A DNA stretch of 6,761 nucleotides from positions 1 through 6,761 of the forward strand of contig JBOFCS010000024.1 of assembly GCA_051646185.1 (NCBI GenBank), given 5' to 3'. The notes beneath the pieces were generated by a model. The model did no database searches. It saw only the letters and a list, made by a program, of their open reading frames with translations, and had not been told where the DNA came from. Positions 1-6,761 of this stretch are shown in pieces. This stretch comes from JBOFCS01 sp051646185 (GTDB lineage: Bacteria > Actinomycetota > Actinomycetes > Mycobacteriales > Mycobacteriaceae). A program made the position numbers and the translations under genes. Position 1 is the stretch's first letter; every line of letters starts with the position of its first letter.

Positions 1-1748
1 CCAATCGTGGCGAAATAGCAGTCCGAGTGATCCGGGCAGCGGCAGACGCAGGTTTAATCAGCGTCGCCGTCTACGCCGAGCCTGATGCAGATGCTCCATT
101 TGTGAAACTTGCCGACGAGGCCTTTGCACTAGGGGGCCAGACCTCAGCAGAGTCCTATCTGGTTATAGACAAAATCCTTGATGCAGCGGCAAAATCTGGT
201 GCTGACGCCATTCACCCCGGATACGGATTCCTCTCCGAGAATGCCGAGTTTGCCCAAGCTGTTATTGATGCTGGCCTTATCTGGATTGGCCCTTCCCCAC
301 AGAGCATCAGAGACCTTGGCGATAAAGTAACGGCTCGCCACATCGCGGCAAAAGCCAATGCACCACTAGTACCTGGTACCGCTAATCCGGTAAAAGATGC
401 TGACGAAGTTATTGCCTTTGCTAAAGAATTTGGTGTTCCCATTGCCATCAAAGCCGCATTTGGCGGTGGTGGCCGAGGCATGAAGGTCGCTCGAACCATT
501 GAAGAAATACCCGAGCTTTTCGAATCAGCCACCCGCGAGGCTGTAGCCGCATTTGGTCGGGGCGAATGCTTTGTGGAACGTTATCTGGACAAGCCAAGGC
601 ATGTTGAAGCCCAGGTAATTGCCGACCAGCATGGAAATGTTGTGGTCGCGGGTACCCGCGATTGTTCGCTACAAAGACGCTTTCAAAAATTAGTCGAAGA
701 AGCACCGGCACCATTCCTCACCGAGTCTCAACGCCAAGAAATCCACTCTTCAGCTAAACGTATCTGTAAGGAAGCTGGCTACTATGGTGCCGGTACCGTT
801 GAGTACCTGGTTGGACAAGACGGTCTGATCTCGTTCCTTGAAGTTAATACTCGCCTTCAGGTAGAACATCCAGTAACCGAAGAAACCTCTGGCATCGACC
901 TAGTTTTACAGCAGTTCAAGATCGCCAACGGTGAGAAGTTAGATATCACTGAAGACCCCCTTCCCCGTGGGCACTCATTTGAGTTCCGCATTAACGGTGA
1001 AGATGCCGGTCGAGGTTTCTTGCCGGCCCCTGGTCCAGTCTCACGATTTGAGGCTCCAAGCGGACCTGGAGTTCGTGTTGATTCTGGTGTCCAGAGCGGC
1101 TCGGTCATCGGTGGGCAGTTTGACTCCATGCTGGCCAAACTGATTGTTACTGGCGCAACCAGGCAAGAAGCTCTTGCCCGTTCGCGCCGTGCTTTAGCCG
1201 AATTTACCGTCGAAGGCCTTGCCACAGTCATACCTTTCCATCGAGCAGTGGTAAGCGATCCGGCATTCATTGGCGATAATGATGGCTTCTCAGTGCATAC
1301 CCGGTGGATCGAAACTGAGTGGGAAAACACTGTTGAACCTTTCACCACCCCTGGCACCGTTGATGAAGAAGAAACAATCCCACGCCAAAATCTTGTTGTC
1401 GAAGTAGGTGGACGTCGCCTTGAGGTCTCCCTTCCTGGTGATATCGCCCTAGGCGGTGCGCATGCAAACAACGGCGTCATCCGCAAAAAGCCCAAGGCTC
1501 GTAAACGTGGAGGCACAAATAATGCTGCTGCTTCTGGCGATGCGGTAACAGCTCCTATGCAGGGCACTGTGGTGAAAGTAGCCGTGGAAGAGGGGCAAAC
1601 CGTTGCAGCTGGGGAATTGATCGTGGTTCTAGAAGCAATGAAAATGGAGAATCCGGTTAACGCCCACAAAGATGGAGTTATCACTGGCTTAGCCGTAGAA
1701 CCTGGCGCTGCGATCACCCAAGGGACAGTTCTCGCTGAAATTAAATAA
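1..1748 (+). CDS. accBC: Acyl-CoA carboxylase alpha subunit: biotin carboxylase fused to biotin carboxyl carrier protein (5' partial)
   Basis: The cytoplasmic protein carboxylates its own biotin using ATP and bicarbonate, then hands the carboxyl group to separate AccD beta subunits to make malonyl-CoA, methylmalonyl-CoA and long-chain carboxyacyl-CoAs for fatty and mycolic acids. The frame is already open at base 3 and reads NRGEIAVRVIRAA, the biotin carboxylase N-terminus, so the GTG at 27 is an internal valine. About 14 residues are missing compared with C. glutamicum AccBC (591 residues, from memory); 581 codons are visible. Seen in order: the ATP-grasp glycine loop GGGGRGM (462-482); RDCSLQRRFQKLVEEAPAP with the lysine (687-689) matching E. 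coli AccC Lys238; EVNTRLQVEHP (840-872) with the catalytic Glu/Asn/Arg set; an arginine (1074-1076) in VRVDSGV matching Arg338; a lysine/arginine-rich linker (1482-1514); and the carrier domain with EAMKMEN, biotinyl lysine codon 1641-1643. Mycobacterial AccA3 is the orthologue. All key residues are intact. Confidence 0.97.
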   Translation, partial: NRGEIAVRVIRAAADAGLISVAVYAEPDADAPFVKLADEAFALGGQTSAESYLVIDKILDAAAKSGADAIHPGYGFLSENAEFAQAVIDAGLIWIGPSPQSIRDLGDKVTARHIAAKANAPLVPGTANPVKDADEVIAFAKEFGVPIAIKAAFGGGGRGMKVARTIEEIPELFESATREAVAAFGRGECFVERYLDKPRHVEAQVIADQHGNVVVAGTRDCSLQRRFQKLVEEAPAPFLTESQRQEIHSSAKRICKEAGYYGAGTVEYLVGQDGLISFLEVNTRLQVEHPVTEETSGIDLVLQQFKIANGEKLDITEDPLPRGHSFEFRINGEDAGRGFLPAPGPVSRFEAPSGPGVRVDSGVQSGSVIGGQFDSMLAKLIVTGATRQEALARSRRALAEFTVEGLATVIPFHRAVVSDPAFIGDNDGFSVHTRWIETEWENTVEPFTTPGTVDEEETIPRQNLVVEVGGRRLEVSLPGDIALGGAHANNGVIRKKPKARKRGGTNNAAASGDAVTAPMQGTVVKVAVEEGQTVAAGELIVVLEAMKMENPVNAHKDGVITGLAVEPGAAITQGTVLAEIK

Positions 1749-1750
1749 AC

Positions 1751-1807
1751 CGTTAGGGCAGGTCTTTTCCCAATAGCCACTACTGCTACAAAAGGCCTGC
1801 CCTAACG
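1751..1807 (+). terminator. 18-bp inverted repeat / probable accBC transcription terminator
   Basis: The left arm 1751-1768 (CGTTAGGGCAGGTCTTTT) pairs with the right arm 1790-1807 (AAAAGGCCTGCCCTAACG) over 18 positions. There is one G-T wobble (1763 with 1795) and a 21-base loop (1769-1789). The stem starts two bases after the accBC stop codon. Its position and strength suit a transcription terminator or a 3'-end stabilising hairpin. The shape is not textbook: the T run lies on the loop side of the left arm, and only a broken T-rich stretch (ATCTTTCT) follows the right arm. Because the arms are symmetric, the same hairpin can form on either strand. Confidence 0.65.
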
Positions 1808-1823
1808 CTAATATCTTTCTATG

Positions 1824-1859
1824 ACTGGTGCTATCAAAGTGGACTTGAGGGCCACCAGT
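1824..1859. repeat. Short inverted repeat upstream of the GNAT-like gene
   Basis: ACTGGTG (1824-1830) is matched by its exact reverse complement CACCAGT (1853-1859), separated by 22 bases. One more G-T pair (1823 with 1860) is possible in RNA. The repeat lies between the accBC hairpin and the GNAT-like start and overlaps the weak promoter candidate, so it could be an operator or a leader RNA hairpin. Arms this short can arise by chance. Confidence 0.35.
1829..1837 (+). promoter_or_regulatory. Weak extended -10 promoter candidate for the GNAT-lhr unit
   Basis: TGCTATCAA resembles an extended -10 element (TGnTATAAT) with two mismatches in the hexamer. No convincing -35 hexamer is seen about 17 bases upstream, where the sequence is close to GCTAAT/TAATAT. 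If used, transcription would start near 1844 and leave a leader of about 50 bases before the GTG at 1897. TAATAT at 1809-1814 is another possible -10 element. This is only a candidate; it is listed because some promoter is likely between the accBC hairpin and the next gene. Confidence 0.2.
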
Positions 1860-1878
1860 TTACCCTGCTCTTGTTATG

Positions 1879-1886
1879 AAAGGGGG
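1879..1886 (+). promoter_or_regulatory. Ribosome binding site that favours a GTG start at 1897
   Basis: AAAGGGGG is the only strong purine tract near the start of the GNAT-like gene. It lies 10 bases before the GTG at 1897, a slightly long but workable spacing. It lies downstream of the in-frame ATG at 1876, which has only pyrimidine-rich sequence (CTGCTCTTGTT) before it. The tract therefore points to the GTG rather than the ATG as the start. Confidence 0.6.
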
Positions 1887-1896
1887 TAAAGAGTTA

Positions 1897-2253
1897 GTGG
1901 AACCAGTCGAAGTAAATGCTGGATCTTGGTATCTACGAGCACTCCGCTGCGATGATCGTGTGGACGATACCCCGGCGCTACAATGTGGCGGCATCACCGA
2001 TAACAACTATATCGGTATGCGAACATTACAGTGGCATAACGATACTCACTACTCTTGGGCCGTCTGCCAGCCCACCACCGGCGAATTACTCGCTGAGGTA
2101 GTGATTGAGAGAATAGCAGATACCGGATTGCTCAGTGGCTGGAGTCGGGACGGTCAGAACAGAGCCCTGCGAGCTGGAATGCAAGCCGTGCGACGCTTTG
2201 CTGAAGCCGCATTGGGCCTAACAATTATCGAAAAGTCAGCTCCGCCTCCATGA
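1897..2253 (+). CDS. Small GNAT-like acetyltransferase-fold protein encoded upstream of lhr
   Basis: The protein has 118 residues from the GTG at 1897, chosen because AAAGGGGG precedes it; the in-frame ATG at 1876 would add seven residues (MKGGKEL) but lacks a binding site. It resembles the GNAT acetyltransferase fold: a first strand YLRALRCDD (residues 12-20), the central strands SWAVCQPTTGELLAEV (53-68), then GWSRDGQNRALRAG (81-94) where the acetyl-CoA pyrophosphate loop should be, and a helix ending RRFAEAALGL (99-108). Two oddities are visible. The loop lacks the usual R/Q-x-x-G-x-G/A pattern. The protein also stops just after the next strand, whereas GNAT enzymes usually run to about 150 residues or more and add two further strands. 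It may be a weak or inactive acetyltransferase, or a binding protein; its substrate is unknown. Its stop overlaps the lhr start (ATGA), which implies one mRNA and coupled translation. No signal peptide or membrane segment is seen. Confidence 0.8.
   Translation: MEPVEVNAGSWYLRALRCDDRVDDTPALQCGGITDNNYIGMRTLQWHNDTHYSWAVCQPTTGELLAEVVIERIADTGLLSGWSRDGQNRALRAGMQAVRRFAEAALGLTIIEKSAPPP
2250..2253 (+). promoter_or_regulatory. ATGA stop-start overlap coupling the GNAT-like gene to lhr
   Basis: The lhr start ATG (2250-2252) overlaps the TGA stop (2251-2253) of the upstream gene. The bases before it (CAGCTCCGCCTCC) are pyrimidine-rich and lack a Shine-Dalgarno tract. This arrangement usually means that lhr is translated mainly by ribosomes that have just finished the upstream gene. 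Coupling is inferred; the overlap is seen directly. Confidence 0.75.
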
Positions 2254-5200
2254 CTGACAACCTCGACTTCTTTTCCGAAGCCACAAAGACTTGGTTTGCC
2301 AAATCATTTTCCACGGCAACCTCGGCGCAGCTTGGAGCGTGGAAATCAATCTCAACTGGCGCACATACTTTGGTGATCGCTCCAACCGGATCTGGTAAAA
2401 CTCTTTCAGCTTTTTTATGGGCTATTGATCAACTCGCAACCCGCGATACCTCAGAAAAACTATCCCAACACAAAACTTCAGTGCTGTATATTTCTCCGCT
2501 GAAGGCACTTGCAGTTGATGTGGAACGTAATCTACAGGCCCCATTAATCGGGATAACAGAAACAGCACAACAACTGGGCCTGTCTGCACCAGAAATAACC
2601 ACTGGCGTCCGCTCTGGCGATACCACCGCTTCCAGGCGTCTAAGCCTACGAAAAAACCCTCCAGATATTCTTATTACCACTCCGGAATCACTTTTTCTAA
2701 TGCTCACTTCTGCGGCAGCAGATACTTTACATTCAGTAAAAACTGTAATTATCGATGAAATACATTCTGTTGCAACAACGAAAAGAGGAAGTCATCTGGC
2801 TCTTTCATTAGAGCGCCTTGATGCCCTACTCAAACAACCAGCCCAACGTATCGGATTATCCGCAACTGTTAGACCACCGGAAGAAGTTGCTAAGTTTTTA
2901 GCCGGAAGCATGCCGGTAACTATCGTTAACCCAGCGACTCCCAAAACCTTTGATCTATCCGTTCGGGTACCTATCGAGGATATGTCAAACATTCCAGCGA
3001 GCAACGTATCTCGAGGAAAAAGTGTAGAGGAAGAAATTCCTAGTACCCCCTCGATATGGCCCCATGTTGAAGAACAACTAGTAGACTGCATCTTACAACA
3101 CCGATCCAGCATAATATTTGGAAACTCACGCAGAGTCACCGAAAGACTTACCTCCCGATTAAATGATATTTATCTAACACGACTTGGTCATACTGAACAC
3201 CTTGAAACACAGGTTAACCCACACGTTGCCGGTGGCGCTCCAGCACACATCATGGGGGTAGGGACATCCGGAGTTGAACCAATTCTCGCTAAAGCCCATC
3301 ATGGATCAGTAAGTAAGGAGCAACGGGCTGCCATTGAAGATGATCTCAAAGCTGGACGCTTACGCTGTGTGGTCGCTACCTCAACCCTAGAACTGGGCAT
3401 CGATATGGGAAAGGTAGATTTAGTTATCCAAGTTGAAGCTCCCCCCTCGGTGGCAAGTGGGCTGCAAAGAATTGGCCGGGCGGGACATCAAGTAGGTCAA
3501 ATATCAAAGGGGGCAGTTTTTCCTAAGCACCGAACTGATCTCATTCACTGTGCAGTGATCGTGGAACGAATGAAGTTCGGGTTGATTGAAGCAATAAAAA
3601 TCCCGTGCAACCCGCTAGATGTTCTTGCTCAACAGACTATAGCTGCGTGTTCCCAAGAAACCCTCAATGTTGATAGCTGGTTTGAGACAGTGCGTCGTAG
3701 CGCTTCTTTTGCTTCCCTACCTCGTTCCGCGTATGACGCCACCCTAGATCTATTGGCTGGTAAATACCCTTCGGATGAATTTGCAGAACTTCGGCCAAGA
3801 ATTATTTGGGATCGAGAAGCGCACACTCTTACTGGGCGTCCCGGGGCGGGACGTCTTGCAATTACCTCAGGGGGGACGATTCCTGATCGTGGTTTATTCC
3901 CGGTCTTTATGGTCGACGAAAAAGCTTCTCGGGTAGGAGAACTTGATGAAGAAATGGTCTATGAGTCCAGAGTTGGGGATGTTATTTCGCTGGGTGCAAC
4001 CAGCTGGAGAATCCACGAAATATCTTTTGATCGGGTCCTTGTTACACCAGCTTTTGGCCAACCTGCACGGCTACCATTCTGGAAAGGAGATGGGCTAGGA
4101 CGACCTGCCGAATTAGGCGCTGCCTTGGGAGCTTTCTTGGATGAAATCTCGTTATCGTCAAGGGAGAAAGCTGAAAACCGATGCAGGGAAATGGGCTTAG
4201 ATACCAATGCAACAAACAACCTCATTGCGTTAATATCGGAACAGCAGTCAGCTACTAATCTGGTACCGAGTGCTCAAAACCTTGTTGTGGAAAGGTTTTG
4301 TGATGAACTTGGCGACTGGAGGGTGGTATTGCATTCCCCTTATGGATTACCGGTTCACGCACCTTGGGCATTAGCCATAGCGGCTCGATTACGAGAGCGT
4401 TATGGAATCGAGGAATCACCTATCGCTTTTGATGACGGTATTGTCATCAGACTTCCCGATACCGATAGTGAACCCCCTGGAGCCGAATTATTCATTTTTG
4501 ACCCAGCTGAAATAGTTGAGATTGTCACTACCGAGATTGGTGGGTCAGCTTTATTTGCCTCTCGATTCCGAGAAGCAGCCGCACGCGCCTTGCTGCTACC
4601 CCGCCGCAATCCTGGCAAAAGAGCACCTCTGTGGCAGCAACGACAAAAATCTGCACAACTACTTGACGTTGCCCGTAAATTTTCAGAATTTCCTATCATT
4701 CTAGAAACTATGAGAGAATGTCTGCACGATGTTTATGATCTGGAAGCCCTAGGCGCTCTCCTCAAGAATATTGAGCAGCACCGCATCAAGGTTCATACTG
4801 TTCAAACTTCTTCTGCCTCACCATTTGCCCACTCTTTGCTTTTTAACTACATCGGCTCCTGCCTATACGAAAGTGATAGCCCGCTCGCCGAACGACGAGC
4901 CGCTGCCTTAACTCTTGACTCACACTTGTTGGCTGAGCTACTGGGCCAAGATGAACTACACGATTTGCTAGACCCTGAGGTTATTATCACCACCGAACAA
5001 GAACTGCAGCGACTACATCCTGAGTGGAAAGCATCCACTCAGGAGGGTGTTGCCGATTTACTCCGCCTCCTCGGACCACTCACTACAGAAGAAATACAGG
5101 CACGAACTACCGCTGATTCAGGCCTGATTAACTACTGGCTTACTGACTTATCCCATTCTAAACGTGTTTTGCAACAATATTTTTCTGGCTTTTATTGGTG

Positions 5201-6761
5201 GTATGCAATTGAAGATGCCTCTCGCCTTCACGATGGCCTCGGATTAGCTTTTCCTGCGACCATAGATCCCTCATTCACCGACTCGGTGGCAGATCCACTA
5301 GGCGATCTACTCAGCAGATACGCGCGAACCCACGGACCATTTACTACCGCTGACATCACTGCACGCTTTGGTCTAGGCTCCGCTGTTATCGAGCCCCTAC
5401 TACATCGGTTAGTCTCCGATAAGCGACTATCGAACGGATATTTTTTACCGACTGAATTAGCACCGAATACCGGCCCACAATGGTGCGCTACCGAAGTCCT
5501 TCGTAAAATTCGTCGGCGATCTTTAAATATCTTACGAAATGCAGTAGAACCAGTCAGCACCAGTACCTTTGGGAAATTTTTAGTTTCTTGGCAACATCTT
5601 GATAAAAAATTGCGGGGCATTGACGGGGTTGCCACAGTCATCGATCAACTCGCTGGCGTCCCGATACCGGCCTCAGCCTGGGAAACATTGATCTTACCGG
5701 CCCGAGTCAATGATTACACTCCAGCAATGCTTGATGAACTGATGTCCACAGGGGAAGTTTTATGGTCAGGTAATGGCTCCATTTCCCGACGTGATGGGTG
5801 GATCAGTCTGCATCCCAGCGATTTCGCACCTGCTACCTTGCCAACTGCCCAAGAAATTGAGTTTACCGACCTCCATCGCACAATATTGACAACGTTAACA
5901 GGAGGTGGTGGTTTCTTCTTTCGGCAACTCGTTGACACCATTTCTCTTACCTATAAAGATCTTTCACTAGTCATTGGCAATCCAATACCCACTCTTGATG
6001 ATAATTCTGCGCTATCTGCACTCTGGGATCTAGTCTGGGCAGGACACATCACTGGTGATACTTTTGCTCCGGTACGCGCCCTATTGCAAGAAAGTGGGCC
6101 TTTGGCTGGTCGCAGTCATACTGCCCATCGTTTTCGGGCCCGATCACCACGCATACAAACATACTCCTTACGCCAAGCAGCTCGGGGAGAATCTCCGATT
6201 CGCAGCAGTCCACCAACTGGTACCGGGAGGTGGGCACTACTACCAGAACGCGAAGCAAACCCCACGCTGTGCGCTCGCACTCAAGCCGAACTTCTCCTTG
6301 AGCGCTACGGCGTGGTCACCCGCGGGTGTGTAGTCTCCGAGGGACTACCTGGGGGCTTCTCCGCAGCTTATCGAGTTCTTTCCGCTTTTGAAGATGGTGG
6401 ACGTTGCCGCAGAGGCTATTTCATTGAATCGTTGGGTGGAGCCCAGTTTGCTTTGACCGCTACTGTGGATTTACTACGAAGCAGTACTGCACCGGATTTG
6501 ACGAGCCTGGCACTTGCCGCCACCGACCCGGCCAATCCCTTCGGGGCTGCCATACCCTGGCCACGATATAAGAATCTGAACAGAGAAAGTGATGACCGCG
6601 TCCGGCATCGTCCTGGACGTAAAGCTGGGGCACTGGTTGCCCTTGTCGATGGCGGCCTTGTCATGTACCTCGAACGGGGCGGTAAAACTCTATTAACCTT
6701 CACCACAGACAGCGAGCTACTATTTCAGGGTGGGCATAGCCTTACACAATTAGTGCAAAAC
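2250..6761 (+). CDS. lhr: Lhr-family ATP-dependent helicase (large helicase-related protein), 3' partial
   Basis: This superfamily 2 DNA translocase/helicase moves 3' to 5' on single-stranded DNA and unwinds DNA and RNA:DNA duplexes; in mycobacteria it belongs to the DNA-damage response. The frame is open for 1504 codons without a stop. Bacterial Lhr proteins have about 1500-1540 residues, so little is missing. Seen in order: Q-motif glutamine 27; Walker A APTGSGKT 44-51; SPLKAL 82-87; TTPES 143-147; DEIH 169-172; SAT 204-206; IIFGNSRR 288-295; AHHGSVS 349-355; ATSTLELGID 376-385; QRIGRAGH 406-413. The winged-helix and barrel part of the core follows, with NPLDVLAQQ, LPFWKGDGLGRP (from 608) and SPFAHSLLF plus PLAERR (857-883), where the core ends. 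The C-terminal region has DPLGDLLSRYARTHGPF (1015-1031), GRWALLP (1326-1332), GRCRRGYF (1384-1391) and AATDPANPFG (1423-1432), all typical of the full-length bacterial type with tandem AlkZ-like winged helices. The ATG overlaps the stop of the preceding gene, and no clear ribosome binding site precedes it. Confidence 0.97.
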   Translation, partial: MTDNLDFFSEATKTWFAKSFSTATSAQLGAWKSISTGAHTLVIAPTGSGKTLSAFLWAIDQLATRDTSEKLSQHKTSVLYISPLKALAVDVERNLQAPLIGITETAQQLGLSAPEITTGVRSGDTTASRRLSLRKNPPDILITTPESLFLMLTSAAADTLHSVKTVIIDEIHSVATTKRGSHLALSLERLDALLKQPAQRIGLSATVRPPEEVAKFLAGSMPVTIVNPATPKTFDLSVRVPIEDMSNIPASNVSRGKSVEEEIPSTPSIWPHVEEQLVDCILQHRSSIIFGNSRRVTERLTSRLNDIYLTRLGHTEHLETQVNPHVAGGAPAHIMGVGTSGVEPILAKAHHGSVSKEQRAAIEDDLKAGRLRCVVATSTLELGIDMGKVDLVIQVEAPPSVASGLQRIGRAGHQVGQISKGAVFPKHRTDLIHCAVIVERMKFGLIEAIKIPCNPLDVLAQQTIAACSQETLNVDSWFETVRRSASFASLPRSAYDATLDLLAGKYPSDEFAELRPRIIWDREAHTLTGRPGAGRLAITSGGTIPDRGLFPVFMVDEKASRVGELDEEMVYESRVGDVISLGATSWRIHEISFDRVLVTPAFGQPARLPFWKGDGLGRPAELGAALGAFLDEISLSSREKAENRCREMGLDTNATNNLIALISEQQSATNLVPSAQNLVVERFCDELGDWRVVLHSPYGLPVHAPWALAIAARLRERYGIEESPIAFDDGIVIRLPDTDSEPPGAELFIFDPAEIVEIVTTEIGGSALFASRFREAAARALLLPRRNPGKRAPLWQQRQKSAQLLDVARKFSEFPIILETMRECLHDVYDLEALGALLKNIEQHRIKVHTVQTSSASPFAHSLLFNYIGSCLYESDSPLAERRAAALTLDSHLLAELLGQDELHDLLDPEVIITTEQELQRLHPEWKASTQEGVADLLRLLGPLTTEEIQARTTADSGLINYWLTDLSHSKRVLQQYFSGFYWWYAIEDASRLHDGLGLAFPATIDPSFTDSVADPLGDLLSRYARTHGPFTTADITARFGLGSAVIEPLLHRLVSDKRLSNGYFLPTELAPNTGPQWCATEVLRKIRRRSLNILRNAVEPVSTSTFGKFLVSWQHLDKKLRGIDGVATVIDQLAGVPIPASAWETLILPARVNDYTPAMLDELMSTGEVLWSGNGSISRRDGWISLHPSDFAPATLPTAQEIEFTDLHRTILTTLTGGGGFFFRQLVDTISLTYKDLSLVIGNPIPTLDDNSALSALWDLVWAGHITGDTFAPVRALLQESGPLAGRSHTAHRFRARSPRIQTYSLRQAARGESPIRSSPPTGTGRWALLPEREANPTLCARTQAELLLERYGVVTRGCVVSEGLPGGFSAAYRVLSAFEDGGRCRRGYFIESLGGAQFALTATVDLLRSSTAPDLTSLALAATDPANPFGAAIPWPRYKNLNRESDDRVRHRPGRKAGALVALVDGGLVMYLERGGKTLLTFTTDSELLFQGGHSLTQLVQN

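Larger units (their letters stand above)
1749..1896. other. Intergenic gap between accBC and the GNAT-lhr unit
   Basis: This 148-base gap has no credible gene. It holds, in order, an 18-bp hairpin right after the accBC stop, a second inverted repeat (7-8 bp arms), a weak extended -10-like sequence and a purine-rich ribosome binding site. The gap, with a strong hairpin at its 5' end, suggests that the GNAT-lhr pair is transcribed separately from accBC. That is inference; partial read-through cannot be excluded. Confidence 0.7.

Noticed and set aside
27..29. GTG as the start codon of the carboxylase gene
   Set aside because: The frame continues upstream as NRGEIAVR, the conserved biotin carboxylase N-terminus, so this GTG is an internal valine codon.
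857..1780. Long open frame (307 codons) on the minus strand across accBC
   Set aside because: It lies opposite a strongly conserved gene, resembles no family I know, is rich in Ser, Thr, Pro and Arg as expected of an antisense shadow, and starts inside the terminator hairpin.
1916..2101. 61-codon + strand open frame overlapping the GNAT-like gene
   Set aside because: It has no ribosome binding site and lies inside the GNAT-like frame, which alone carries family-like sequence and the overlap with lhr.
2988..3065. Possible foreign insertion in lhr (hydrophilic stretch from SNIPASNVSRG to STPSIWPH)
   Set aside because: A variable hydrophilic linker before the IWPHVEE block is normal at the start of the second RecA-like domain of bacterial Lhr proteins.
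4516..4704. 62-codon + strand open frame inside lhr
   Set aside because: The lhr frame is continuous and family-like here; the overlapping frame has no recognisable features.
5228..5641. 137-codon minus-strand open frame opposite lhr
   Set aside because: It lies opposite the conserved Lhr C-terminal region (DPLGDLLSRYARTHGPF), has no family resemblance and no upstream gene signals.
6055..6333. 92-codon + strand open frame, possibly marking a frameshift in lhr
   Set aside because: The lhr frame is open throughout this stretch and carries family-type sequence such as GRWALLP and LLERYGVVTRG, so the other frame is a shadow.

Overview
The window looks like an ordinary chromosomal stretch from an actinobacterium of the Corynebacterium group. 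The main evidence is the first gene. It encodes a fused biotin carboxylase/biotin carboxyl carrier protein whose sequence, recalled from memory, is very close to Corynebacterium glutamicum AccBC. The Lhr-type helicase with its full C-terminal region is also typical of actinobacteria. Base composition looks close to 50% GC by eye, which would be towards the low end for the genus. The species cannot be fixed from this sequence.

Layout, all on the + strand: (1) positions 1-1748, the 3' 97% or so of accBC, whose true start lies about 14 codons upstream of the window. (2) 1749-1896, a 148-base intergenic gap holding an 18-bp hairpin directly after the accBC stop, then a second short inverted repeat, a weak promoter candidate and a ribosome binding site. 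(3) 1897-2253, a small GNAT-like acetyltransferase-fold protein that is short and has a degenerate acetyl-CoA loop. (4) 2250-6761, the large Lhr helicase, whose start codon overlaps the stop of the GNAT-like gene (ATGA). Its frame is open for 1504 codons to the end of the window, so the stop lies outside. I translated this frame codon by codon and found no stop or frameshift.

Functionally the window has two unrelated units. AccBC is the shared alpha subunit of the acyl-CoA carboxylases that feed fatty acid and, in this group, mycolic acid synthesis. The GNAT-like gene and lhr form a tightly coupled two-gene unit; Lhr is a 3'-5' ATP-dependent DNA translocase/helicase linked to DNA repair. The hairpin after accBC probably separates the two units. 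I found no mobile element, CRISPR array, tRNA, rRNA or novel multi-gene system. The points most worth a second look are the small degenerate GNAT partner of Lhr, its apparent start codon, and the structured intergenic gap.
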